This document shows positions 27,934 to 37,401 of a DNA stretch of 64,000 nucleotides, in pieces (the stretch's first letter is position 1; each line of letters opens with the position of its first letter). The DNA is from Devosia crocina. GTDB lineage: Bacteria > Pseudomonadota > Alphaproteobacteria > Rhizobiales > Devosiaceae. The position numbers were made by a program, and so were the translations under genes. Below the pieces are notes generated by a model, which saw only the letters and a program-made list of their open reading frames with translations, did not search any database and had not been told where the DNA came from. Location: NCBI RefSeq assembly GCF_900116545.1, contig NZ_FPCK01000001.1, positions 1,426,001 to 1,490,000 on the forward strand, written 5' to 3'.

Positions 27934-29022
27934 ATGGCCGGTTTGGAACTGAAGAACATCCAGAAAAGCTATGGCTCGGTCGAGGTCATCAAGGGCGTAA
28001 GCCTCTCGATCGACGACGGCGAATTCGTCGTGTTCGTCGGGCCTTCGGGCTGTGGCAAGTCCACCCTTTTGCGCATGATTGCTGGGCTTGAAGATATTAC
28101 AGGTGGCGAACTCTTTATCGGCAACAAGCTCTGCAATGCTGTCGAGCCACGGGACAGGTCCATCGCCATGGTGTTCCAGTCCTATGCGCTTTATCCGCAC
28201 ATGACGGTTTACGACAATGTGGGGTTCGGACTGAAGCTTGCCCGAACCCCGAAGGATGTCCGCGACCAGAAGATCCGCAACGCGGCAAAGATCCTCAAGA
28301 TGGAGCATCTGTTGGATCGCAAGCCAGGGCAGCTATCGGGCGGCCAGAGGCAGCGCGTTGCCATTGGCCGCGCTATCGTGCGCCAGCCGGAGGTCTTTCT
28401 GTTCGACGAACCGCTATCCAATCTCGATGCTGCGCTGCGTGTCGATATGCGGATGGAAATCTCCAAGCTGCACCAAACCCTGAGTGCAACCATGATCTAT
28501 GTCACGCACGATCAGGTCGAAGCCATGACCCTGGCGGACAAGATCGTCGTGCTGGATGGCGGCGTCGTGCAACAGGTGGGCAGCCCTATCGACCTATATC
28601 AACGACCCACAAACCTGTTTGTGGCCGGGTTTATCGGTTCGCCGAAGATGAACTTCGTCGAGGTGGTCGTGGAAGCGGTCAACGAGGACAACATCATGGT
28701 TGGGAGCAAGGACGTTGCGCGGCTCGGCGTTCCTGCGACTGTCGCAGGCGTTAAGGTGGGTGATACGCTCACCCTCGGTATCCGCCCGCATGATCTGTCG
28801 CCCGCGACAAATGGCGCTGTGGTGGGCCGGGTCAGTCTTGTCGAGAGGCTGGGCAATGAAACCATCGTCAATATCGAACTGGCTTCCGGCATTCCATGGC
28901 TTGCGGTTCTCGACGGCGACCAGGCGCTGCGCGTGGGAGAAAGCATCGCGCTCGCTGCAGACCCCGCCAAGGCGATCCTCTTTGATCGAACTGGTCAGGC
29001 GCTGCTGGCACCCATTGCCTGA
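27934..29022 (+). CDS. ABC sugar transporter ATPase (UgpC/MsmK type)
   Basis: The 362-aa ATPase shows Walker [11 protein letters not shown]-loop [13 protein letters not shown], signature [14 protein letters not shown], Walker [13 protein letters not shown] and the switch His in VTHDQVEAM. The C-terminal TOBE/OB regulatory region is typical of the sugar-importer MalK/UgpC group. It energises the two preceding permeases. A terminator follows. Confidence 0.94.
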   Translation: MAGLELKNIQKSYGSVEVIKGVSLSIDDGEFVVFVGPSGCGKSTLLRMIAGLEDITGGELFIGNKLCNAVEPRDRSIAMVFQSYALYPHMTVYDNVGFGLKLARTPKDVRDQKIRNAAKILKMEHLLDRKPGQLSGGQRQRVAIGRAIVRQPEVFLFDEPLSNLDAALRVDMRMEISKLHQTLSATMIYVTHDQVEAMTLADKIVVLDGGVVQQVGSPIDLYQRPTNLFVAGFIGSPKMNFVEVVVEAVNEDNIMVGSKDVARLGVPATVAGVKVGDTLTLGIRPHDLSPATNGAVVGRVSLVERLGNETIVNIELASGIPWLAVLDGDQALRVGESIALAADPAKAILFDRTGQALLAPIA

Positions 29023-29044
29023 ACTAAAGCGACCTCCCAAACCA

Positions 29045-29069
29045 GGCCCCCAAGTGGGGCCTTTTCTTT
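29045..29069 (+). terminator. Intrinsic terminator of the rhamnoside transport operon
   Basis: GGCCCC and GGGGCC enclose CAAGT and are followed by TTTTCTTT, a standard rho-independent terminator 22 bp after the ATPase stop. Confidence 0.88.
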
Positions 29070-29197
29070 GCAAGCATGTCGAAGACGAGCGGCGCCAAAC
29101 GTTCTAGAGTGGAAACCGGCTGAGGACACCTGACGGGCGATGGGAGGTCACCTTCCACGCGAGACGGCTCCTGATGGCCACGTGTGAGGATCGTCTC

Positions 29198-30544
29198 ATG
29201 ACCCCATTCCACCAGATACTCGCCAACAACCTCGTTGCCAACGTCGTCAATTTCACAGTGTGGTTTGCGGTAACCTTTTGGATATTCCTCGAAACAGACT
29301 CGGTCTTTGCCACGGGCATGATTGCCGGAATCTTCCTGGTCTTCACTGCCAGTTTCGGCATCTGGTTCGGCTCAATCGTGGACCACAACAGCAAGAAACT
29401 CGCCATGCTCGGCTCCAGCATTGCGTCAGCCTTTTGTTACGCAACCGGCTTGGTGCTGCTGCTGCTTGAACCCAACGGTGCCTTCCTCAACCCGTACGGA
29501 GCCTATCTCTGGGTCTTTGTCATCGTCATCATGCTCGGCGTGATCGCCGGCAATATCCGCTCTATCGCCTTGCCGACGCTGGTGACCATTCTTATTCCTG
29601 AGGATAGGCGCGACCGTGCCAATGGCCTGGTTGGCATGGTTTCCGGCATCGGCTTTCTGACGACCTCGGTGCTATCGGGATTTCTGGTGGCCTATACAGG
29701 CATGCTTGGCGTCCTCGTGCTGGCTCTCAGCGCATCGCTGCTTGCCTTTTTCCACTTGATGACGGTTCAGGTCGATGAGGGCAGGGCACCCTCTGATCCG
29801 CAAGCGCCGTCGGAGCCGAAACGCGTCGATCTCGCCGGCACGATCAGGGTCGTCAGTGCTGTGCCCGGCCTTTTTGCGTTGATCTTCTTTGCCACGTTCA
29901 ACAATTTCCTGGGCGGGATCTTCATGGCATTGCTCGATGCCTATGGGCTCTCGCTCGTGTCCGTCGAGGTTTGGGGGCTGACTTTTGGTGTCTTGTCGAC
30001 GGCCTTCATTTTGAGCGGCATCGTCATTTCGAAAACCGGTCTCGGCAAGAATCCGCTACGCACGCTGTTACTTGTCAATGCCATCACCTGGTCGGTCTGC
30101 TGCCTCTTCACGGTTCAGGCGTCGTTCTGGCTGCTTGCCGCAGGGTGCTTTGTCTGGATGCTTCTTGGGCCCTATGCCGAGGCAGCCGAGCACACGACGT
30201 TACAGAAGGTGGTTCCGCTCGAGCGGCAGGGGCGCGTTTTCGGTTTCGCTCAGTCGGTCGAGCAGTCGGCCTCTCCGCTCACTGCCTTTCTGATCGGCCC
30301 GCTCACCCAGTTTGTCGTCATCCCGTTCATGACGGATGGAGCAGGGGCGCGATCAATTGGTTCGTGGTTCGGCACGGGACCGGCACGCGGCATGGCCTTG
30401 GTTTTCACGATCGCGGGCTTTGTTGGCCTGATGGTGACGATCATCGCCTTTAACTCACGGCAATATCGGGCACTATCCGAGGCTTATAGAACCAATAACG
30501 ATGATGACAGCAGCGGCGGGGCGAGCGTGGCGCACCCCGCCTGA
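29198..30544 (+). CDS. MFS transporter
   Basis: The product of about 448 aa has roughly twelve hydrophobic segments and the MFS loop after helix 2 (GSIVDHNSKKLAMLG) typical of the EntS/multidrug-like exporter group. The substrate is unknown. ATG 29198 (MTPFHQILANN) has GAGGA at good spacing; an upstream ATG at 29174 would add eight residues. The gene lies beyond the sugar-operon terminator and converges with the next MFS gene six bases away. Confidence 0.88.
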   Translation: MTPFHQILANNLVANVVNFTVWFAVTFWIFLETDSVFATGMIAGIFLVFTASFGIWFGSIVDHNSKKLAMLGSSIASAFCYATGLVLLLLEPNGAFLNPYGAYLWVFVIVIMLGVIAGNIRSIALPTLVTILIPEDRRDRANGLVGMVSGIGFLTTSVLSGFLVAYTGMLGVLVLALSASLLAFFHLMTVQVDEGRAPSDPQAPSEPKRVDLAGTIRVVSAVPGLFALIFFATFNNFLGGIFMALLDAYGLSLVSVEVWGLTFGVLSTAFILSGIVISKTGLGKNPLRTLLLVNAITWSVCCLFTVQASFWLLAAGCFVWMLLGPYAEAAEHTTLQKVVPLERQGRVFGFAQSVEQSASPLTAFLIGPLTQFVVIPFMTDGAGARSIGSWFGTGPARGMALVFTIAGFVGLMVTIIAFNSRQYRALSEAYRTNNDDDSSGGASVAHPA

Positions 30545-30550
30545 ACGCTT

Positions 30551-31774
30551 TCACGCTGCCACTGCGTCTGCGGGCGGCTGGGTCACGGTTCTCGGCGGGA
30601 AAGCCAAGGCAAGTGCCGCACCCGCCAATCCGACCGCGGCGGAAGCGACGTAAAGCCAGTGATAGTCCCCATAAGTGTCGTAGAGCCATCCCCCGCCCAC
30701 GGGACCAAAGGCCATTCCGATCGAGGATGTCATGGTGATGCCGCCCAGCACGGTGCCCATGACGTTTGGACCGAAATAGTCCCGCGCAAGCACCGAATAG
30801 AGCGGCATCACGCCGCCATAGACAAGTCCAAGCACGACCGCCAGAGCGTAGAAATGAGGCAATTGGCTGACATAGATATAACTATAGATACCGACCGCCT
30901 GCAGCGCGAGACCAGCGACGATGATGCGCTTGACCCCTATCCTGTCTGCCAGCACACCGAAGATAACTCGTCCGAAGAGGCCTGCAATGCCTTCGACGCT
31001 ATAGATGCTGGCGGCCGCAAGAGCCGAAGCGCCGCACAGCATCGCGTAGCTCACCGTGTGGAAGATCGGCCCGGAATGCGCCGCGCAGCACAGAAAGAAG
31101 ACACCAGCCAGAATGAAGAACTGCGGCTTGCGGAAAATGGCGCCCACATTTGCAGGCTGCGGCTCGGCCGGCGCGACGTCGCTCGCCGGTGTAGGTGCCG
31201 CAGCAACGGCTGCCGGTGCGCGGCGGATCAGGAAGGCAGCAGGGATGATCAGCACGGCGGCGACGACGGCAGTCATCAGCATGGCGTTGCGCCAGCCATA
31301 GGTAGCAATCAACACCGTTGCCAAAGGGGTGACGATCATCGGCGCGATGCCGCCACCGAGGGACACAAGGGAAACTGCAAGGCTACGGTTCTTGTCGAAC
31401 CAGCCCAGTGTAGTGGCGATCAGAGGCGCGAAGAAAGCTCCGCCGGAAGCGCCCACCAGTCCGCCATAGGCGAGCTGGAACACAATCAGATCCGTGGCGC
31501 GGCTCGCGACGAACAAACCTAATCCGAGCATAATGGCGGCGATCAACACCACAGGCCGCGCGCCGATCCGGTCAGTCAGCGTACCCCAGATAAAACCGGC
31601 GACGCCCATGACAATGAATCCCACCGTCATGGCGCCTGATATGCCCGCGCGGGTCCAACCGGTTTCATCGGCTATAGGTTGGAGATAGACGGGCAAGGCG
31701 AACATCGCGCCCATGGCAAGACATGTGATCACTGCACCGGCAGCGACGATAACCCAACCGTAATGGCGTTCCAT
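30551..31774 (-). CDS. MFS transporter (monocarboxylate/OxlT-like)
   Basis: The 407-aa twelve-helix transporter begins with HYGWVIVAAGAVI and has LTDRIGARPV in the helix 2-3 loop and LADRIGVKR in the symmetric half. These features fit the oxalate:formate antiporter/monocarboxylate (MCT-like) group. The substrate is unknown. ATG 31774 was chosen because GGAGG stands nine bases before it; for the ATG at 31783 that sequence would leave no spacing. Confidence 0.88.
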   Translation of the reverse strand: MERHYGWVIVAAGAVITCLAMGAMFALPVYLQPIADETGWTRAGISGAMTVGFIVMGVAGFIWGTLTDRIGARPVVLIAAIMLGLGLFVASRATDLIVFQLAYGGLVGASGGAFFAPLIATTLGWFDKNRSLAVSLVSLGGGIAPMIVTPLATVLIATYGWRNAMLMTAVVAAVLIIPAAFLIRRAPAAVAAAPTPASDVAPAEPQPANVGAIFRKPQFFILAGVFFLCCAAHSGPIFHTVSYAMLCGASALAAASIYSVEGIAGLFGRVIFGVLADRIGVKRIIVAGLALQAVGIYSYIYVSQLPHFYALAVVLGLVYGGVMPLYSVLARDYFGPNVMGTVLGGITMTSSIGMAFGPVGGGWLYDTYGDYHWLYVASAAVGLAGAALALAFPPRTVTQPPADAVAA

Positions 31775-31834
31775 CCCGACCATCCTCCAAGGACTATGCC
31801 TTGGCGACGGATGAAGCGCCCGGTTCCAGACAGA

Positions 31835-31854
31835 GGCAAGAAAATAATCTTGCC
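31835..31854 (-). terminator. Hairpin downstream of GAF-EAL gene
   Basis: GGCAAGA and TCTTGCC pair around six bases on the minus strand, 15 bp past the EAL gene stop. The T tract is weak. Confidence 0.45.
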
Positions 31855-31868
31855 CAGGTCATGCTGCG

Positions 31869-33161
31869 TTATCGGCCGGAAACCTTCGCGTTAGACGCCA
31901 CGATCTTGGGACGAGCCCGATCGGCGAGCTGACGTTGAGCCACAAGCAGGCAAGCCTCAGCTGTCGGCATGGGGCGACCGAGGAAATAGCCCTGTGCCGT
32001 CTCTACGCCCAGCTCGCCAAGCACGCTGAGTTCCACGGCCGTTTCCACGCCTTCTGCGAGGATCTGGCTCTTAGTTTCGCGACCGAAGTGAACCAGCGCG
32101 GCAGCGAGCGCATGGCGGGCAAGATCGTCCTGAATGTTTCTGGTCAGGCTGATGTCGAGCTTGATGATGTCGGGCTGAAGCGTGAGGATGTGACGGAGAC
32201 TGGCATATCCTGCACCGGCATCGTCGACAGCCAGCCGAACGCCTTTTTCTCTCATGTCGTTCAAAGCTGCCACGAGAGTGCCATAGTCTTGGACGCTGGC
32301 ATGCTCGGTGATTTCCACGACGACACGCCCAGCATGTTTGGCGGGCAGGGCCTCTGCCAAAGAGCCGGAGATCACCGTGTCCGGAGACACGTTGAACGTC
32401 AGGTAGATATCGTCAGGGAACATATCGAGCAGAGCAAGGCCCTTTTCGACGGCCCGCATCTCAAGCTCCGTTCCAAGCCCGACCGATGCTGCCATGGTGA
32501 ACCAGACATCTGGTGTCCACTGCTCGGGGCCCGAGAACCTCGAGAGACACTCGAAACCAAGCAGTCGGTTGTCGGCGATGCGAAAGATCGGCTGAACCAC
32601 AACGGCAAGCTCATCATTGTCGAGAACACGCCGGATCAGGTCGAAATTGACGCGCTGTTCCGTCGTTGCGTCGATCTCGCGACTGATCAGGATAGCGGCC
32701 AGTTCGGCAACGGCGCGCATCATCCGCAGATCTCGCGGATTAAGCGAGGGTTGCGGCTCCGTGCTGATGCAGCAGAACATGCCATGAACCTTGCCATCCC
32801 GGAGCTTGATCGGCACGCTCATGTGCGCGCGGACGCCCATGTCATGGGTAAATGGCATGTCGACCGCAAAGGGTACGCCGAGCACATCAGGCATCAGCTC
32901 TGGCAGTCGGCCTTCTAGGATGTGGCGGCAATAAACATAGTCGAGGGGCATGGAGTCGCCAGGCTTGACCACATGCTCTAGCCCCGGCGCATCGACCTCA
33001 CGGAAGATCGTTCGATCGCCAACGAACTCCGAGACATAAGCAACCTGCATGCCAAGATGCTCACGCACAGCTTCAAGCGCTCGCCGAAGCGAGGAGTCAG
33101 CGCCTTCGTCCAAGGCTTTGGTAAGGCCTTTGATGTCGAAACGGTCGTCGCCTGCGCTCAT
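31869..33161 (-). CDS. GAF-EAL c-di-GMP phosphodiesterase-like protein
   Basis: The product of about 430 aa has an N-terminal GAF domain (about 15-160) and a C-terminal EAL domain (about 180-415). The EAL signature reads ECLSR instead of EALLR, but the metal and catalytic residues remain: the Glu of ExLxR, Asn in FNVSP, Glu in EITEH, the Asp pair in DDAGAGYASL, Lys in KLDIS and Glu in EGVET. It may therefore degrade c-di-GMP under control of a ligand bound by GAF. ATG 33161 (MSAGDDRF) was preferred to an upstream start at 33245, whose extra residues look non-coding. It is divergent from the acyl-ACP-reductase-like gene. Confidence 0.85.
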   Translation of the reverse strand: MSAGDDRFDIKGLTKALDEGADSSLRRALEAVREHLGMQVAYVSEFVGDRTIFREVDAPGLEHVVKPGDSMPLDYVYCRHILEGRLPELMPDVLGVPFAVDMPFTHDMGVRAHMSVPIKLRDGKVHGMFCCISTEPQPSLNPRDLRMMRAVAELAAILISREIDATTEQRVNFDLIRRVLDNDELAVVVQPIFRIADNRLLGFECLSRFSGPEQWTPDVWFTMAASVGLGTELEMRAVEKGLALLDMFPDDIYLTFNVSPDTVISGSLAEALPAKHAGRVVVEITEHASVQDYGTLVAALNDMREKGVRLAVDDAGAGYASLRHILTLQPDIIKLDISLTRNIQDDLARHALAAALVHFGRETKSQILAEGVETAVELSVLGELGVETAQGYFLGRPMPTAEACLLVAQRQLADRARPKIVASNAKVSGR

Positions 33162-33394
33162 GTTACCCCAGCTCCCAACTCGCCGAGCGGTTTGAACATT
33201 TCGCGAGAGGCAGAGATCTCTGCCACTTGCCAACGACAGACACACGACGTGCTACGGACTTGCTCCAAAATAGCACCATAAGGGCAAACACTTAAACGAT
33301 GGTTGAAGAGCCCCGGCGCTTTTGACTGACCGCCGCCAAGGCCTTAAAGCACACCCAGGGCGTTAACCAAGTTTAAAGACTTGCTAACACTTGA

Positions 33395-33420
33395 TTAAAC
33401 TTTCCTTAAAATTGTGTTAA
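33395..33420. promoter_or_regulatory. Tandem CtrA-type sites (TTAA-N7-TTAA twice)
   Basis: Three TTAA words at 33395, 33406 and 33417 are each separated by exactly 7 bp, giving two overlapping perfect TTAA-N7-TTAA sites. This is the binding pattern of CtrA, the alphaproteobacterial cell-cycle regulator. A weaker half-type site (TTAA-N7-TAAA) lies at 33363-33377. The sites are 50 bp before the start of the gene at 33471 and in the shared divergent region with the GAF-EAL gene. Confidence 0.65.
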
Positions 33421-33470
33421 ATCCCATCCTGCGGGCGTTGCGGGTCGCGACGCGAAGGGTTGGGGTTATC

Positions 33471-34556
33471 ATGCAGTCTGAATTTGCGTTTCTCGTACAT
33501 CCACGGAATACACTGCGCGAAGATATGGGCATCCTTTTCGGGCAGCCGTTCTCGCTCGTGCCCGAAACGGTTTGGCGCTCTGCGCTTAAGCACTTGCCGG
33601 TGCCCCCGATGGTCACCGGCAAGATGTCGCTTCTCGATGCTCCTGGTAAAGTTGTCGGCCGGATCATCACTGTGCCGCTGACGCCGACGCAATTGCTGAC
33701 AATGCCCCGGAACCAGGTTCAAGGCCGTATTTCGCAAGCCATCGACAAGGCGCGCGATCTCGGCGCATCGGTGGTCGGTCTGGGCGCCCTGACCGCGCCG
33801 GCCTCGGTGGGCGGCAAGGCCTTCGCAAAGCGCACTGATATTGGCGTGACCAATGGCAACGCGTTCACTGCCGCGATGACACTCCAGGCGATCGAGAAAC
33901 TCGTCCCCACCCTGGGACGTGATCCGCTGATCGCTATCGTTGGCGCGACCGGCAGTGTCGGTTCGTGTCTCACCCGGCTCTACGCTCGTCAGCATTCGGG
34001 CCGTCTGCTGCTCGTTGCGCGCAATGAGATGCGGTTGCAGGCGCTTGCAAGCGACGTACGTCGCGACGGTGTGGAGGCAACGATCAGCACCGACATGGCC
34101 GACGTGGCAACGGCGGATCTGGTCGTTCTGCTGACCTCTTCTCCTGACGCGCTGCTGCGCAGCGAGCACCTCAAGCCAGGAGCAATCGTTCTCGACGACA
34201 CTGTGCCGCGCAATACCGACGAACGCCTCCTTACCGAGCGGCCCGACGTTCTCATTGTCGATGGCGGACTTGTCGAAGTTCCAGGCTTTCATCTTCGCGG
34301 CTCGATCGCGCTTGCGCCCAAGCTTGCTTATGCGTGCCTCGCCGAAACCATGCTTCTCGCGCTTTCAGGTCACAAGGGGCACTTCTGCATGGGCGATGCA
34401 AAGGTCGAGCAGGCGGAGCACATTCTCAAGCTTGCCCGTGATCATCAGCATCTTGGCTTTCATCTTGCCCCATTCCGCTCTTTCGGACGCAAGATCGGAA
34501 AGGAACACGCATTCAGTGCAGCCATTGTCCAAGAGCAGGTCTCATGCGCAGCATAG
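33471..34556 (+). CDS. Acyl-ACP-reductase-like NAD(P)-binding protein
   Basis: The 361-aa protein resembles cyanobacterial long-chain acyl-ACP reductase (AAR) along its length: FAFLVHPRN near the N terminus, GLGALTAP, TNGNAFTAAMTLQAIE, the Rossmann motif VGATGSVGS near 157-165, LDDTVPRNTDERL, VDGGLVEVPGF and YACLAETMLLALSGH. AAR forms an acyl-cysteine intermediate, and Cys289 here lies in the matching segment. An aldehyde-forming or related acyl-chain reaction is thus possible, though shikimate-dehydrogenase-like relatives cannot be excluded. It overlaps the next oxidoreductase gene by 13 bp. Confidence 0.72.
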   Translation: MQSEFAFLVHPRNTLREDMGILFGQPFSLVPETVWRSALKHLPVPPMVTGKMSLLDAPGKVVGRIITVPLTPTQLLTMPRNQVQGRISQAIDKARDLGASVVGLGALTAPASVGGKAFAKRTDIGVTNGNAFTAAMTLQAIEKLVPTLGRDPLIAIVGATGSVGSCLTRLYARQHSGRLLLVARNEMRLQALASDVRRDGVEATISTDMADVATADLVVLLTSSPDALLRSEHLKPGAIVLDDTVPRNTDERLLTERPDVLIVDGGLVEVPGFHLRGSIALAPKLAYACLAETMLLALSGHKGHFCMGDAKVEQAEHILKLARDHQHLGFHLAPFRSFGRKIGKEHAFSAAIVQEQVSCAA

Positions 34557-35824
34557 TCGTCCTTGGCGGCGGCTATGCTGGCCTTCACGCCTTCTCGAAC
34601 CTGCGTGCGCGGTTGGGTGCCCAGATCAAGCGCGGGGAGATTGGGCTAACCCTCATTTCCCGCGACGGGCATCACACCTATCACGGCTGGACCGGAGAGG
34701 TGTTGGCAGGCGATCTGCCAGTGCGCAGCACGCTGACCGAGTTGCAGCCGCTGCTTGGCAACGCCTTTATCAAGGGGAATGTGCTTTCTGCCGATCTCGA
34801 GGGCAGGACGCTTACGGTTGATACCGAAAACGGTGATCAGGTGATCGCGTATGATCACCTCGTGATGGCTGCCGGATCCACAGATCCGTTCGACCGCATT
34901 CCCGGTCTGGCGCAGAATGGATGGTGCGTCAAAAACACCCGCGACATGCAAAAGCTGGTCACCTGGCTTGAAGATCTCGACGCTTCGAACTTGCGGCCTC
35001 GCAACGTGGTCGTCATCGGCGGTGGACTAGCGGGGGTGGAAACTGTTTCGGCGCTCGCTGCGCGCTATGCCAGGCTTGGCGGGCGCAAGGTCAATGTGCG
35101 GCTTGTGTCGTCGAGCAAAGAGCTTCTGCCGGCGCTTCGACCTGCATTCGGCCACATTGCCGACCGCGCGGTCCAGACGCTTGAAGGGCAGGGGGTTTCC
35201 ATCAAGTCAGGCAATCGCGTTGCCATGATCGAAGCCGACCATATCGTTCTAGATGATGGACAGGTGATAGGTTCGGATCTGTCGATCGTTGCGGCCGGCG
35301 TGAGCTTCCAAACCTTACAGGGCACCGAAGCCTTGCCGCGCAACGCGGCGGGGCAGATCGTTGCCGACCGCAATCTGCGCGTGCGCGGGTTCGACAATAT
35401 CTGGGTTGCAGGTGACATCGCAGCGGCCGCGCATCCCGGAACCGGCGAGCCTTGCCCGACCAATGCACTCTGGGCGATGAAACAGGGGGATTGCGTTGGC
35501 CGCAATATCGCCCGGCAGCTCAGGGGGCAATCTCTCAAGGCGTTCAACTTCCGTGGTCTGGGTCAAGCCGCTGGCCTTGCTGGGCAAAGTGGGATCACCG
35601 AGCTCTGGGGCCTGCAGTTTACCGGACGGCTTGCCTGGGTCATCCGCGTGTTGTTTTTTGCCTGGTTCATGCCGTCGCACCGCGGCGCCCTTTCGGTTCT
35701 CGCGCAGTTCGGCGCCAATCTTGGTAGTGCAGCGCTTGAGGCTGCCTTTGGTCGCCGCGACGCTGCGGGATCGGTGAGCGACAGCCAGGCGGCCGTGGCA
35801 AATATGCCGGGGCGGTTGCGCTAG
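34544..35824 (+). CDS. FAD-dependent NADH dehydrogenase-like oxidoreductase (NDH-2/SQR family)
   Basis: The 426-aa flavoprotein has two dinucleotide-binding motifs, GGGYAGLHA near residue 7 (FAD) and GGGLAGVET in the middle (NAD(P)H), and the late FAD motif VWVAGDIAAA-like with PTNALWAMKQG. A hydrophobic C-terminal segment (WVIRVLFFAWFMPS) fits membrane association, as in type II NADH dehydrogenases. It starts inside the preceding AAR-like gene, so the two are translationally coupled and probably work in one pathway. Confidence 0.82.
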   Translation: MRSIVVLGGGYAGLHAFSNLRARLGAQIKRGEIGLTLISRDGHHTYHGWTGEVLAGDLPVRSTLTELQPLLGNAFIKGNVLSADLEGRTLTVDTENGDQVIAYDHLVMAAGSTDPFDRIPGLAQNGWCVKNTRDMQKLVTWLEDLDASNLRPRNVVVIGGGLAGVETVSALAARYARLGGRKVNVRLVSSSKELLPALRPAFGHIADRAVQTLEGQGVSIKSGNRVAMIEADHIVLDDGQVIGSDLSIVAAGVSFQTLQGTEALPRNAAGQIVADRNLRVRGFDNIWVAGDIAAAAHPGTGEPCPTNALWAMKQGDCVGRNIARQLRGQSLKAFNFRGLGQAAGLAGQSGITELWGLQFTGRLAWVIRVLFFAWFMPSHRGALSVLAQFGANLGSAALEAAFGRRDAAGSVSDSQAAVANMPGRLR

Positions 35825-35927
35825 AATGAGCCCCGGCGCCCGAGCGCCGGGTGCTGAAACGCACTTCGCACCAAGGTCCGCGCCGCTCCTGACGTCTCAT
35901 AGTCAAACTGGACGTTGGGAGATTCCG

Positions 35928-36725
35928 ATGATTGCGCTGAAATGTCCGCATCTTTGTGCCGCTACAGCTTTGGCCGGGCTGATGATGACAGCTTTACCCG
36001 TTGTGGCAATGGAGAGCACCACGGCGGACCTTGCTGACAAGCTGAGGGGCGTCGACAGCCTGACCGCCATGGCACGAGAGCTAAAGGTGCTTGTTGATCC
36101 CCAATATGGCTTTTCATCGGATTCGGTTCACCAGTGGGCGACCGCTGTGGATGCAGCGTTCGAGGCGGAGCAGCTTGAGACTGATTTTCTAGCCAACCTC
36201 GATGAGCATCTCTCGGACGAGGCAAGACAATCGGCGCTGGACTTCTTCGAAACGCCCATTGGGCAGCAGAGCCGAGCCGTCTTGGCGTCGGCTCATCCGC
36301 TCGACCAGGGGAACGTGATCGCTTCCGGTAGATCCTTGATCGAAAACGCCTCCACCGAGGAAAGAGCCCTTTTGGTCGACCTCTTCGAAGCGTTCTCCGG
36401 TCCTGCTGTCGCGCATAACACCGTGGACGTTTATCATCGTGCGATGCTGATCGCTGCCGAGCCTGCGCTCGGCATGGATGGCGCCCGGCAGTGGGCGGCG
36501 AGTGCCGAAGAGGTACGTAGCGGCTACGTCGAAAACTCCTTCGCGGTCACTGCTGCCATCTACAGTGCGCTGGACGATGAGCAGATGAGTGAGCTTGTCG
36601 AGGCGATCACAACCCCTGAAATGCTGACATTCCACGAGCAATCCACGACAGCCCTGCGGGAAACCCTGGATGCAGCGCTTGACCGGCTGGAAACGGTCTA
36701 TGCCGAGGGAGCGACGGACTCCTAG
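35928..36725 (+). CDS. Secreted protein, possibly DUF2059-like
   Basis: The 265-aa protein has a signal peptide (residues 1-26, ending PVVAMES). The mature part is helical and contains ALDFFETPIGQQS, which recalls the FYxTPxGxK motif of DUF2059 proteins. No catalytic motif is seen. ATG 35928 follows GGGAG. The long in-frame extension from 35826 is not coding-like. The stop overlaps a possible GTG start of the next gene. Confidence 0.65.
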   Translation: MIALKCPHLCAATALAGLMMTALPVVAMESTTADLADKLRGVDSLTAMARELKVLVDPQYGFSSDSVHQWATAVDAAFEAEQLETDFLANLDEHLSDEARQSALDFFETPIGQQSRAVLASAHPLDQGNVIASGRSLIENASTEERALLVDLFEAFSGPAVAHNTVDVYHRAMLIAAEPALGMDGARQWAASAEEVRSGYVENSFAVTAAIYSALDDEQMSELVEAITTPEMLTFHEQSTTALRETLDAALDRLETVYAEGATDS

Positions 36726-36814
36726 TGTCCGCATGGCTCGTCGCTGCAATGCTGATGATGTTTGCGTGTGCCGCCCCGACCCCAAACGCTCACCCGAACT
36801 CAAGTGAGACGCCA

Positions 36815-37294
36815 ATGTTCAAGCAATTGTTTTCAGGTTTCAAGCGCAACGAGCCAGTGCCTGACCGCGTGGCGCTTCAGGAGGCGATCGTCAAGAGTGT
36901 GGCCGGGGATATCACCGACCTACCGGATGGAGAGTGGGAGGGAAGGGAATGGGTCTATCTTGCCGTCAACCACGAGGTGCTTGTGGAGGAGGGCCGCAGG
37001 TCGAGCAGCCAAACCTCGGTGCTGGCCCATCTACCTGACGGCGAACTGGAAGGTTTGAGTTTCAGACTGAGCCCGCAAAGCAAGGAAGCCATCCTTGCAT
37101 TGCGTGATGCCATGGCGGACGAAGTGCAGGGGCCTTGGACGATCCTCGATCTCACTGTCGAGCGAAGCGGCAAGTATGACTTCAAGTTTAGCTACGACCC
37201 GCCACCAAGGCTCAACGGAAATCTGCTGCACAGCCCGCTGACCGGTTTGCTTGACCGATACCTGCGCCAGCGTGCCGAGAGACCCTTGCCCTGA
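36815..37294 (+). CDS. DUF600/YezG-like protein
   Basis: The 159-aa product ends with GKYDFKFSYDPPPRLNGN, the shape of the conserved C-terminal motif of DUF600 (YezG) proteins, many of which are immunity proteins to secreted toxins. No toxin gene is seen nearby. ATG 36815 (MFKQLFSG) was chosen to fit the family. A GTG at 36725 overlapping the previous stop would add 30 residues that look like a signal or lipoprotein peptide, so the start remains open. Confidence 0.55.
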   Translation: MFKQLFSGFKRNEPVPDRVALQEAIVKSVAGDITDLPDGEWEGREWVYLAVNHEVLVEEGRRSSSQTSVLAHLPDGELEGLSFRLSPQSKEAILALRDAMADEVQGPWTILDLTVERSGKYDFKFSYDPPPRLNGNLLHSPLTGLLDRYLRQRAERPLP

Positions 37295-37401
37295 CGGGAA
37301 TGATAGATGACGCAGATCAGCGCTGGTGGGACATGACCGTCACCCACCGTCTCATCGACACTTTGATGGGCGACTACCGGGCGCCGGTGCGCTAATCCTC
37401 A

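Noticed and set aside
31935..32918. 327-aa plus-strand open frame
   Set aside because: It is opposite the GAF-EAL gene, whose domains are unmistakable.
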